NCBI GenBank assembly: GCA_037190485.1
Contig: JBBCJB010000020.1
Coordinates: 1-64,000 of the forward strand
Length of the DNA stretch: 64,000 nt
Direction: 5' to 3'
Source of the DNA: Parapedobacter sp037190485
GTDB lineage: Bacteria > Bacteroidota > Bacteroidia > Sphingobacteriales > Sphingobacteriaceae
The position numbers and the translations under genes are program-made. Shown one piece after another: positions 51,513 through 60,140 of the stretch (positions are counted from its first letter, which is position 1; each line of letters begins with the position of its first letter). The notes under the pieces are model-generated. The model saw only the letters and a list, made by a program, of their open reading frames with translations. It was not told the origin of the DNA and did not search any database.

Positions 51513-53570
51513 ATGAAAACAATAGCCCTTATATTCCTGCTGGTGCTGGTCAGCGTCGTCGCATCCGCACAAGTCCTCACTTCGGCCGAACGCAAAGAAC
51601 TGGAAGCCGAAGTGAACGAGCTGAAGGAACAACTGAAAAACGCAGATCCCGAAGAACGGAAAGAATTGGAAGCCATGGGGCTGCCCGGCATGATTGAATT
51701 CATGGAACAACAACTCCACTCCGGCGCATCCGGTGACAAAAAAGGAGTATCCGCTTCGCCATTGCCCGACAGCCTGATCACACCCGGGCAGGATCTTTCT
51801 TTTCGCGTACGCAGCAGCGATGATCTACGCGTCATTGACGTGGTTAGTGAATACGTATCCTTTTTGACCGAAAATACCGATTTCATCGGCAGGGTAGCGC
51901 CCAAGCCTGTTGGTTTTGCACAAGCCATTTCCACGGCAAAGACCTTGTGCAGCGGAAAAATTCCCGCTGCTGAATTTGGCAGACTAAAAGCCAAAGCCCC
52001 GCAGGGAGCCAAGGCTGCCGATTTCTGGCAGGGCCTGGCCGCTATGCAGGGCATGGCAGGAAGCCCGGAAGCTGCATTTTGTCTGTTGGTAACGGCTTAC
52101 GAAGCAGACCCCGGAAACCCGGATGTGCTCAGCAACCTGGCCGGTGTCCTGGCAACATGGGGATTGGCCAATGAATCGCTGGCGGTGCTGGACGAAATCG
52201 AAAAGCGGAACGTGAAGCCCTCGCCGCCGATGGGCATCAGTGCCGAAGACATGCTGGATTACACCCGCTGCTACAGCCAACTGCTTACCGGCAATACCGG
52301 AAATGTACGCACCAAATTGGAAAGCATCGCCGGGCGACAGCCACTTTTGGCCGAAGCCAAAATGCTGCTGGCCCTATTAGACGAAAAAGAAGGCAAAGAC
52401 GGTAAGCCCCGCTTCATGATGGCCCAATCCCGCTCTCCGCAAGCCAAATTTTGTGTCATGTATCCCGGTGAAGTACCCGAACCCGGCGAGCAGACCTATA
52501 ACATAGACCCACGCCGCATCCTTGACCCTTCCAAGGGCATACGGGGCAAGCTGCCTGCCATAAAATATCCACAAAACCCCGAAGAAGCCACTGCACGGTT
52601 GGAAAGTTTTGGGAATGAGGAGCCGGCACGAATTGGGACGGAGATACAGGCGTTGGAGGCCATGCGTACAGAAAACCATAAGCAGCTGAAACACTGGGAA
52701 GGCGATGATACCCTACAGGATAGCTGGGGCTATCTGGTCAGCGAGTTTATTGCAAGTATTGACTGGCGTGATGCCCAATTGCGTAAGCTGAAGGATAAAA
52801 TACGGGAGGCTGAGCGGGCAGAGCAGGAAACCGGTGAAAGGGTGCAAGAAGCGCTCAATAAAGCATGGCCTCCTATTGCCCTGATAACTCCAGAAAGCGC
52901 AAAGCAAAGGGCCATCAAGGACCTGAAGATGCGCTTGATGGGCATGGGAAAGCCTGATATCGAAGCGGTGGACAAAGCCATACGTGACTACTATGAAGAA
53001 TGGAACTGGGTGGTGACGATGCTTGCGGCCACGGTGGACGAGGCCTGGCACCGGGAGTTTGAGCTTGTGATCCAGTTGCAGCAATGGCATTGGTATCATC
53101 AGCTAATATTGCGGGCTGCCGGACAATCCATGACCGGTTGGATCGAAGACGGAGGATATGAAGATGTCAGCGAAACATTGGATCCCGCCATACCGGCGGA
53201 ATGCCATGACGGTGGCATGAAGCAAAAGGTCGGCATCGAAACCCCCGATAAAAGTTTTGGTGCCAGCATCGGGCTGGATTGCGAGGGGGTTACGTTTGAA
53301 GGGACGGTCGGAAAAATGTCCCTTGAACTGGGGCTTGACAAACAAGGCGGCTATACCGTGTTCGGCGGGCCCAAGACCGGTATAAAAGTAGGGGGCGCAG
53401 GTGCCGAGGTAAAAGCAGGCGGCTATATTTCAGGAAAAATACAAGGTGGCACCATAGAAAAGGTCGGTGTAAAAGTGGAAGGAAACGTATCTGCCGGTGT
53501 CGGTGCCTATTCGGTGGAATCCTCAACAACATTCCAGGACAGCTCCATATCGTTTGCACCGGGTTTTTAA
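51513..53570 (+). CDS. exported TPR-like protein with glycine-rich C-terminus (A')
   Basis: 685 residues. Signal MKTIALIFLLVLVSVVASAQ. Acidic helix VNELKEQLKNADPEERKELE corresponds to the one in A. Helical repeats about 140-290 (VLSNLAGVLATWGLANESLA), a middle helical part with charged coiled-coil-like RKLKDKIREAERAEQETGER, and a beta-rich C-terminus from about 555 (GGYTVFGGPKTGIKVGGAGA, VKAGGYISGKIQGGTIEKVG). Same build as A, but diverged. Starts 29 nt after B' and is probably in the same operon. Function unknown. Confidence 0.75.
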   Translation: MKTIALIFLLVLVSVVASAQVLTSAERKELEAEVNELKEQLKNADPEERKELEAMGLPGMIEFMEQQLHSGASGDKKGVSASPLPDSLITPGQDLSFRVRSSDDLRVIDVVSEYVSFLTENTDFIGRVAPKPVGFAQAISTAKTLCSGKIPAAEFGRLKAKAPQGAKAADFWQGLAAMQGMAGSPEAAFCLLVTAYEADPGNPDVLSNLAGVLATWGLANESLAVLDEIEKRNVKPSPPMGISAEDMLDYTRCYSQLLTGNTGNVRTKLESIAGRQPLLAEAKMLLALLDEKEGKDGKPRFMMAQSRSPQAKFCVMYPGEVPEPGEQTYNIDPRRILDPSKGIRGKLPAIKYPQNPEEATARLESFGNEEPARIGTEIQALEAMRTENHKQLKHWEGDDTLQDSWGYLVSEFIASIDWRDAQLRKLKDKIREAERAEQETGERVQEALNKAWPPIALITPESAKQRAIKDLKMRLMGMGKPDIEAVDKAIRDYYEEWNWVVTMLAATVDEAWHREFELVIQLQQWHWYHQLILRAAGQSMTGWIEDGGYEDVSETLDPAIPAECHDGGMKQKVGIETPDKSFGASIGLDCEGVTFEGTVGKMSLELGLDKQGGYTVFGGPKTGIKVGGAGAEVKAGGYISGKIQGGTIEKVGVKVEGNVSAGVGAYSVESSTTFQDSSISFAPGF

Positions 53571-53588
53571 GGCTGGATACCGTCGCCT

Positions 53589-53821
53589 TCACGGGCGGGC
53601 GATTGCATACAAGTGGGCTCTCAGTGTGTCGTTGATGACGAAATCCTCGCGGCGTTTCCTACAGAGAGAGGAACACGCCCTGCACGAGGCCATAGGCGGC
53701 ATCCTTGTCATCGACCATCCGGCTGACCGTGCTGAACAGCAATGGACAGGAGCGCCCCGTCGGTGTATCTGCTGAAATCTTCCATCCAAGCCAGTTGACC
53801 GACGCAAATAAAGGCATTCAT
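53589..53821 (-). pseudogene. frameshifted remnant of an ECF sigma factor gene
   Basis: Read on the minus strand in three frames, the pieces resemble ECF sigma region 2: MNAFICVGQLAWMEDFSRYT, then RMVDDKDAAYGLVQGVFLSL ending in a stop, then CRKRREDFVINDTLRAHLYA with IARP and a stop. In intact genes this reads ...DIVQDVFLSLW-RKRE...INDSLRAYLYTIAR. No region 4 is left. It occupies the 435-nt gap after A'; the rest of the gap (53822-53966) shows no gene. Confidence 0.55.
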
Positions 53822-53966
53822 GGACCAACAGACGATAAAATTCCGCATTTAATCCGCGAACAACAAAAATAATTTGAAATTTATCCTCATGGTTGAGACC
53901 CAAAGCACCCATGTGGTGCCAAAATGAACCCCAGCAGCCCCTTGCCGAATCAGGTTACCTGTATGA

Positions 53967-53997
53967 TTGAAGACCAGCCGTATTTTTATTACCTTTG
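53967..53997 (+). promoter_or_regulatory. consensus promoter of metal efflux operon
   Basis: TTG (53967-53969), 20 nt, TACCTTTG (53990-53997). ATG 54006 follows after 8 nt. Confidence 0.7.
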
Positions 53998-54005
53998 TGC
54001 CGGAA

Positions 54006-54368
54006 ATGAAAAAAGGGATCGCTATATTCTTTGCCGCCGCCTACTTGCTGGCGACCACGCACTTGGTGGAGGTATTGAAGCTACCCCTATTGATTGAACA
54101 CTTCATCGACCATGAAGACGGCTTCATCGAATTCATGGTGCATCACTACGGCGGCCATGAAATGGACGATGACTGGGACGAAGACATGAAATTGCCGTTC
54201 ATGACCGATTCGACCTTGCTGTTCATCGCCTTCAACCTACCCGGATCCAAATTCGCCTTCAAACCCCATCCCGAACCCAGCGCCCCCGACAAAAAGCTGA
54301 TCTGGGATGATGCGCGCTTTTCTTCCAACCACCTTTCTGCCATATTCCAGCCTCCGCGGGGCTGTTAA
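54006..54368 (+). CDS. small His/Asp-rich protein of heavy-metal efflux operon
   Basis: 120 residues from ATG 54006. Hydrophobic start KKGIAIFFAAAYLLATTHLV, then a segment rich in His and acidic residues: LIEHFIDHEDGFIEFMVHHY, GGHEMDDDWDEDMKLPF. Proteins like this precede CzcA/CusA genes in Bacteroidota; they may bind metal in the periplasm. 82 nt before the pump gene. No enzyme motif. Confidence 0.7.
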   Translation: MKKGIAIFFAAAYLLATTHLVEVLKLPLLIEHFIDHEDGFIEFMVHHYGGHEMDDDWDEDMKLPFMTDSTLLFIAFNLPGSKFAFKPHPEPSAPDKKLIWDDARFSSNHLSAIFQPPRGC

Positions 54369-54450
54369 TCGATTTTTCGCTGGCTTTTCATCGTGCGGTG
54401 CATTCGTGCGGTGAACTTCTATGGTTCAAATCTTTTAACGGCTCATTTTT

Positions 54451-57400
54451 ATGCTAGACAGTATCATTGCGTTTTCTGTCAAAAACAAACTCATCATCGC
54501 ATTGTTCACAATCGGCTTGGTGCTTTTCGGCACCTACGAATTGCGCAGGTTGCCGATCGATGCCCAGCCCGACATCACGAACAACCAGGTGCAGATCATC
54601 ACCGTGGCCCCCTCGTATGGCGCCATCGACATCGAGCGCCTAGTCACCTTCCCGATCGAACAGGCCACCAGCAACATCAAGGGCATGACCGAGATACGGA
54701 GCTTCTCCCGATTCGGGCTTTCGCTCGTCACCGTCGTGTTCGATGAATCGACCGACGTCTATTGGGCCCGGCAGCAGGTCTCCGAACGACTGCAATCGGT
54801 CAAGGAGGAAATCCCCGACGAAATCGGGGTGCCCGAGTTGGGGCCGATATCCACCGGCCTCGGCGAGATTTTTCAGTACGTGGTGCGGGCCAAGGCAGGC
54901 TACGAAAAACAATACGACGAAACCGAGCTGCGCACCATCCAGGATTGGGTGATCCGCCGCCAGCTGCTGGGCACGCCCGGGGTGGCCGAGGTCAGCAGCT
55001 TCGGGGGCAAGCTCAAGCAATACCAGATCGCGGTCGATCCGAACAAGCTGCTCTCCTTCCACGTCAACATCCAAGACATCTTCCAGGCACTCGAGGAAAA
55101 CAACCAGAATACGGGCGGGGCTTACATCGAACGCAACGAAACCGTGCTGTTCATCCGCAGCGAGGGCTTGCTAGGCGGCATCGAAGACATCGAACGCATC
55201 CCCATCAAGGTGTCGAACGAACGGACGCCCATCCTCTTGCGCGACGTGGCGACCGTGCAAATCGGGCACGCCATCCGCTACGGCGCGATGACCTACAACG
55301 ACCAAGGAGAGGTATCGGGCGCCATCGTGATGATGCTGAAAGGCGAGAATGCCAACGAGGTGGTCAAGAACATCAAGCAACGGCTCCAGCTGATCGCGGA
55401 AGACCTTCCGGAGGGGGTGGTCATCGAACCCTTCCTCGATCGGGCGAAGATGGTCAACAACACGATCGGCACGGTGAAGACCAACCTGGCCGAGGGCGCG
55501 TTGATCGTGGTCTTCATCCTGGTGCTCTTCCTCGGCAATCTCCGGGCGGGGTTCCTGGTGGCGTCTGTCATCCCGCTCTCCATGCTGTTCGCCGTCATCA
55601 TGATGAACCTGTTTGGTGTGGGCGGCAACCTGATGAGCCTTGGTGCGCTCGATTTCGGCCTTATCGTGGATGGGGCGGTCATCATCGTCGAAGCGGTCCT
55701 GCACCAACTCGCGCATCCGCATGCATTGCGTGGCAACAAACTACCCGTCAGCCGCCCCGAAATGGACAAGAAGGTGGTCGGCGCGGCCAGCAAGATGGCC
55801 AACAGCGCGGTGTTCGGCCAAATCATCATCCTCATCGTTTACTTGCCGATTTTCTCGCTGCAAGGTATCGAGGGCAAGATGTTCGTGCCGATGGCACAAA
55901 CGGTCAGCTTCGCCCTCATCGGCGCGTTCATCCTGTCACTGACCTACATCCCGATGATGAGTGCGCTGGTGTTGGGCAAAAAGACCGGCGGAAAGCCGAC
56001 GTGGTCCGACCGCATGATGCTGCGCCTGGAACGCCTGCATCGCCACATGTTGGTGAAGGCGCTGCGGATGAAAGCGACGATCCTGGCCACCGTAGCCGTC
56101 CTGTTCGCGGTGGCGGCGATCTTGCTCGCCCGCATGGGCGGCGAATTCGTCCCGTCGTTGGAAGAAGGCGACTTTGCCGTCGAGATGCGCATCCTGCAAG
56201 GGAGCAACATCAGCAAGACGATCGAGGTGACCAACAAGGCGGCCCGGATCCTGCAAGATCGGTTTCCCGAAGTGGAAAAGATCGTGACCAAAATCGGCAG
56301 CGCAGAAATCCCGACCGAACCGATGCCGATGGATGCGGGCGACATGATCGTGGTGCTCAAGCCCAAGAACGAATGGACATCCGCCAAGACCTTCCCCGAG
56401 CTTTCGGCACGGATGAGCAAGGCCCTGGCGGTCATCCCGGGGCTGACCACGGGCTTCCAGTTTCCTGTGCAGATGCGGTTCAACGAACTGATGACCGGGG
56501 CCCGGCAGGACGTGGTGTGCAAGATCTACGGCGAGGACCTAGATAGCCTGTCCGTCTACGCCCAACGCCTGGGCGGCATCATCCGAACGGTCGGCGGGGC
56601 CGAAGACCTATACATCGAGCCAGTCGTAGGCGCACCCCAGGTGGTCATCGACTTCGACCGCTCGGCGCTTGCCCGCCACCACATCTCGGTCTCGCACGCC
56701 AACAAGGTAATCAACGCGGCCTTCGCGGGCCAGCAGGCTGGCCTGCTATACGAAGGCGAAAAGCGCTTCGACCTGGTGGTGCGGCTGGCAGACGAAAAGC
56801 GCCAAAGCATCGAACACATCCGCAACCTGTTGATACCCACGCCCACGGGCATCCAGATCCCCCTGTACCAGCTGGCCGATGTGCAGCTCAAGAGCAGCAC
56901 GAACCAGATCCAGCGCGAAGACACTAAGCGGCGCATCGTAGTGGGCTTCAACGTCCGGGGGCGCGATGTGCAATCCATCGTCGAAGAGCTGCAGGCAAAA
57001 GCCTCGACCGACATGTCCCTGCCCAAGGGATACAGCGTCAGCTATGGCGGGGCATTCGAGAACCTCAACCACGCCAAGGCCCGCTTGGCCATCGCCGTTC
57101 CCGTGGCCTTGAGCCTGATTTTCCTCCTGCTGTTCTTTGCTTTCAAATCGGTGAAACAAAGCCTGCTGATCTATACCGCCATCCCCCTATCGGCAATCGG
57201 CGGCATCTATTTCCTGGCCCTGCGCGGCATGCCCTTCAGCATCAGCGCGGGCGTCGGCTTCATCGCCTTGTTCGGGGTGGCTGTGCTCAACGGCATCGTG
57301 CTCATCGCCGAATTCAACCGGCTCCGCAGACAGGGCATCCGCAGCGCGGCGCGCATCGTATTGCGCGGCTCCAAACTGCGCTTGCGCCCTGTTTTGATGA

Positions 57401-58782
57401 CGGCCTGCGTGGCCTCGCTGGGTTTTCTTCCGATGGCGCTCAGCACCGGTTCGGGTGCGGAGGTGCAGCGCCCGTTGGCCACGGTCGTGATCGGCGGGCT
57501 CATCCTGGCGACCTTCCTGACCTTGTTCGTGCTCCCCATCCTGTATTTACTGAGCGAGCAGTCGGCCAAATCCAGGATGCGTAACACAACTCGCCGACTG
57601 GGCATATCGGTGCTGCTTGTCCTCCCGGCGCCCTTGGCCATGGCCCAGCAGCCCATCGCGCTGGACGAGTCCCTAGCCATCGCCCAGCGCAACAACTTGG
57701 AGCTGAAGAGTCGCCAGCAATGGAGCCGATACCACAGCAAACTGACCGAAACGGCCCTGGATATCCCGCAGACCGAAGTGTATGGAGAATGGGGACGGCT
57801 GGAAGGCCTGGAAATGGACAACCGGTTGGGGCTGAACCAACAGCTCGCGTTCCCGACGGTGTATGCCCGGAAGAAAGACGTGCTGGAGGCATCATGGCAA
57901 GTAGCCTTGCAAACGGAACGATTGGCGGAAGCGCAAGTGGCACGGGAGGTGAAGCACGTATTCTACCGGATACGGGTGCTTTACGGCAAAAGGACCCTCC
58001 TTCAGGACATGGACAGCTTGTATCGGGTATTCGTGGCGAAAAACGATCTTCGATTACGCGTCGGCGAGGCCAACATCCTGGAAGCCTCGGTTGCCGAGAC
58101 GCAACGGGAACAGCTTGCCGTACAGCTCCGGTTGCTGGAAAATGCGCTGCAACAGGCCATCATCGAATTCCAATGGCTGTTGCAGGCCGACCGACCCTAC
58201 GTGCCGTTGGCCGGCGACCCGAAAATGCCGCGCGCCATCCTTGGCGACGCCTCGGAGCTCGCTGCGCATCCGGAGCTGGTGCTCATGAAGCGAAACCTCC
58301 AGATCGGCGATGCCGAAACACGGCTGGCCGCCAGCCAACTGCTGCCCGAGCTGTCGCTGGGCTTCAGCAGCCAAACGTTTACCGGAATCAACGACGACCG
58401 CTTCCATGCGCTGCGGGTGGGTGTGGGCATACCACTATTCACGCACGGGCAACGGAACGCCATCCGTGCGGCCAAGCTCAAAACGCTTGCAGGACAGCAG
58501 GACCTGGCCAACACCGCCAGCCAACTGGACAGGGAATACCGCAAGTTAGCCGCGCAGCTTGCGCAACAGGACACAATCATGGCCAGCTACGAAACGAAAC
58601 AGCTCCCCCGGGCGAAAACCATCGTACAGGCTGCCGAGCAGCAGTTCGCAGCCGGTGAAATCGATTACCTGCAATGGGTGATCCTGATCAATCAATCCGT
58701 GGCCATCCAAGCCGGCTACCTGGACGCATTGTCCGAACGGAACACAACCCTTATCGAATTACACTATCTCTTACAACAATGA
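54451..58782 (+). CDS. CzcA-type RND metal pump fused to a CzcC/TolC-like outer-membrane factor
   Basis: 1443 residues. Residues 1 to about 1045 are a heavy-metal RND pump: MLDSIIAFSVKNKLIIALF, PDITNNQVQIITVAPSYGAI, and the TM4 signature LGALDFGLIVDGAVIIVEAV (DFG...VDGA), typical of the divalent-cation CzcA group rather than the Cu/Ag CusA group. After a linker (KSRMRNTTRRLG) a signal-like hydrophobic stretch ending LAMAQQP leads to about 400 residues of the outer-membrane efflux fold (ALDESLAIAQRNNLELKSRQ ... AEQQFAAGEIDYLQWVILIN). Such fusions are known in this phylum. Pumps Co, Zn, Cd or Ni-like ions out with the fusion protein encoded next. Confidence 0.93.
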   Translation: MLDSIIAFSVKNKLIIALFTIGLVLFGTYELRRLPIDAQPDITNNQVQIITVAPSYGAIDIERLVTFPIEQATSNIKGMTEIRSFSRFGLSLVTVVFDESTDVYWARQQVSERLQSVKEEIPDEIGVPELGPISTGLGEIFQYVVRAKAGYEKQYDETELRTIQDWVIRRQLLGTPGVAEVSSFGGKLKQYQIAVDPNKLLSFHVNIQDIFQALEENNQNTGGAYIERNETVLFIRSEGLLGGIEDIERIPIKVSNERTPILLRDVATVQIGHAIRYGAMTYNDQGEVSGAIVMMLKGENANEVVKNIKQRLQLIAEDLPEGVVIEPFLDRAKMVNNTIGTVKTNLAEGALIVVFILVLFLGNLRAGFLVASVIPLSMLFAVIMMNLFGVGGNLMSLGALDFGLIVDGAVIIVEAVLHQLAHPHALRGNKLPVSRPEMDKKVVGAASKMANSAVFGQIIILIVYLPIFSLQGIEGKMFVPMAQTVSFALIGAFILSLTYIPMMSALVLGKKTGGKPTWSDRMMLRLERLHRHMLVKALRMKATILATVAVLFAVAAILLARMGGEFVPSLEEGDFAVEMRILQGSNISKTIEVTNKAARILQDRFPEVEKIVTKIGSAEIPTEPMPMDAGDMIVVLKPKNEWTSAKTFPELSARMSKALAVIPGLTTGFQFPVQMRFNELMTGARQDVVCKIYGEDLDSLSVYAQRLGGIIRTVGGAEDLYIEPVVGAPQVVIDFDRSALARHHISVSHANKVINAAFAGQQAGLLYEGEKRFDLVVRLADEKRQSIEHIRNLLIPTPTGIQIPLYQLADVQLKSSTNQIQREDTKRRIVVGFNVRGRDVQSIVEELQAKASTDMSLPKGYSVSYGGAFENLNHAKARLAIAVPVALSLIFLLLFFAFKSVKQSLLIYTAIPLSAIGGIYFLALRGMPFSISAGVGFIALFGVAVLNGIVLIAEFNRLRRQGIRSAARIVLRGSKLRLRPVLMTACVASLGFLPMALSTGSGAEVQRPLATVVIGGLILATFLTLFVLPILYLLSEQSAKSRMRNTTRRLGISVLLVLPAPLAMAQQPIALDESLAIAQRNNLELKSRQQWSRYHSKLTETALDIPQTEVYGEWGRLEGLEMDNRLGLNQQLAFPTVYARKKDVLEASWQVALQTERLAEAQVAREVKHVFYRIRVLYGKRTLLQDMDSLYRVFVAKNDLRLRVGEANILEASVAETQREQLAVQLRLLENALQQAIIEFQWLLQADRPYVPLAGDPKMPRAILGDASELAAHPELVLMKRNLQIGDAETRLAASQLLPELSLGFSSQTFTGINDDRFHALRVGVGIPLFTHGQRNAIRAAKLKTLAGQQDLANTASQLDREYRKLAAQLAQQDTIMASYETKQLPRAKTIVQAAEQQFAAGEIDYLQWVILINQSVAIQAGYLDALSERNTTLIELHYLLQQ

Positions 58783-59936
58783 AATCGACGAACGATATCC
58801 TATTGACACTCCTCATCGGAACGCTACTGCAACTGTCGGCTTGCGGCGGCGCAGGGCCCCACCCACCGGAAGCCCCCACCGCGGCAAGCGACGACCTGGA
58901 AAACATCCTGACGTTGCAACCCGCACAACTGGAGATGACTCCGCTTTCGTATGCCTCGGCAACGGTGAGGGACATGCGGAAAACGATGCGGTTCAATGGA
59001 AAGGTAGACATCCTGCCCGAATACCTCAGCTCCGTATCCCACCCGCTAGGCGGACACGTCACGGCCATCCACGTGGTGCCCGGACAGGTTTTCAAGCAGG
59101 GACAGCTCTTGGCCATGCTTGAAGATTACGCGTACGTACAGCTGCAAGAGGACTACCTACTGGCCAAGGCCAGACTGAAAACCGCCGAACGGAACTACAA
59201 CCGCCAGCAGGAACTGAATGCGAGCAAGGCGAACAGTGACCGCGTCTATGAAGCCGCCGAAGAGGAATACGAAAAGCTACGCATCGGCATCCGTTCGCTG
59301 ACCGAAAAATTGAAACTTGCGCAACTGGATCCGTCGACGGTTACAGAAACCAACATCAGCCGGTCGATTGCCATCCGCGCACCCTTTGACGGAATGGTGA
59401 GCCACATCAAGGTCAAAATGGGCCAATACGCGAATCCTTCGGACGTGTTGTTCGAGTTGGTCAATGCCGATGGGCTGATCATCCACGTCAAGGTCTTCGA
59501 AAAGGACTTACCTAGTATCGCGAACGGCCAGGAACTGACCGTGTACACCAACTCGCACCCCGACAAGCCCCTATTGGCCAAGGTGATGACCATCAACCAC
59601 TACATCCAAGAAGACGGTTCTGCCGACGTGTATGCCAAGTTTGCGGAATCACCATACCGACTAGCCCTGGGTATGTACCTCAACGCGGTTGTCACGACAT
59701 CAACCCACAGCACTTGGGTAATCCCTGAAACCTGCGTGGTGTCTTACGAAGACAAGCGCTATGTATTCGAGAAATTGGGGCCAGGCCGTTTCCGCCTTTT
59801 GCCACTAGAAGTGGTTTCCATTTATCAGGGCTATATCGAGCCCAAGGATCCGGAAAGGCTCAAAGGCTTGGACATCGTGGACACAGGGAGTTACGACCTG
59901 CTGATGGCCATGAAGAACAAAGGGGAGGCGGACTGA
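58779..59936 (+). CDS. CzcB/CusB-type membrane fusion lipoprotein
   Basis: 385 residues from ATG 58779, which overlaps the pump stop by ATGA. Lipobox LQLSACG. Lipoyl-like and hairpin parts: LGGHVTAIHVVPGQVFKQGQ, KARLKTAERNYNRQQELNAS, SIAIRAPFDGMVSHIKVKMG. HlyD-family periplasmic adaptor linking the RND pump to the outer-membrane factor. Last gene of the efflux operon. Confidence 0.92.
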   Translation: MKSTNDILLTLLIGTLLQLSACGGAGPHPPEAPTAASDDLENILTLQPAQLEMTPLSYASATVRDMRKTMRFNGKVDILPEYLSSVSHPLGGHVTAIHVVPGQVFKQGQLLAMLEDYAYVQLQEDYLLAKARLKTAERNYNRQQELNASKANSDRVYEAAEEEYEKLRIGIRSLTEKLKLAQLDPSTVTETNISRSIAIRAPFDGMVSHIKVKMGQYANPSDVLFELVNADGLIIHVKVFEKDLPSIANGQELTVYTNSHPDKPLLAKVMTINHYIQEDGSADVYAKFAESPYRLALGMYLNAVVTTSTHSTWVIPETCVVSYEDKRYVFEKLGPGRFRLLPLEVVSIYQGYIEPKDPERLKGLDIVDTGSYDLLMAMKNKGEAD

Positions 59937-59956
59937 GCCCGTACATCGGCTAGGCG

Positions 59957-59992
59957 TTAACCAAAAAACTCCAGCTCCGCTTCGTGCACGCC
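59957..59992 (-). pseudogene. detached 3' end of a DUF1501 gene
   Basis: On the minus strand this codes GVHEAELEFFG then TAA, the same residues as the true end of the DUF1501 gene (61437-61472), which ends in TGA. Positions 59961-59992 are identical to 61441-61472, and weaker similarity continues to about 59944. Confidence 0.8.
59961..59992. repeat. 32-bp direct repeat, left copy
   Basis: Identical over 32 bp, same orientation, to 61441-61472. The two copies bracket the DUF4143 ATPase gene, as left and right junctions of an insertion at a gene's 3' end would. Confidence 0.9.
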
Positions 59993-60098
59993 AACTAGCC
60001 ATCGCAAAATTAATCTGGAATTATCACCCACATTTTCAAGTGTACCTCGATTTATCCGGCTGTTCCGCGGGGCGAAAACCACGCAAAAAAAATCAATT

Positions 60099-60140
60099 AT
60101 ACTTGAAAAATATTACATTTGCACATTATCTTTCAAGTAT
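60099..60140. promoter_or_regulatory. inverted repeat at promoter and start of DUF4143 gene
   Basis: ATACTTGAAA (60099-60108) and TTTCAAGTAT (60131-60140) are perfect inverted copies, 22 nt apart. The right arm contains the AT of the ATG at 60139; a TACATTTG -7-like box (60114-60121) lies between. A further TTTCAAGTGTA is at 60034-60044. Possible operator. Confidence 0.55.

Noticed and set aside
54762..56546. 594-codon plus-strand frame inside the metal pump gene
   Set aside because: Arg/Gly/His-rich out-of-frame shadow of the RND pump; no conserved motif.
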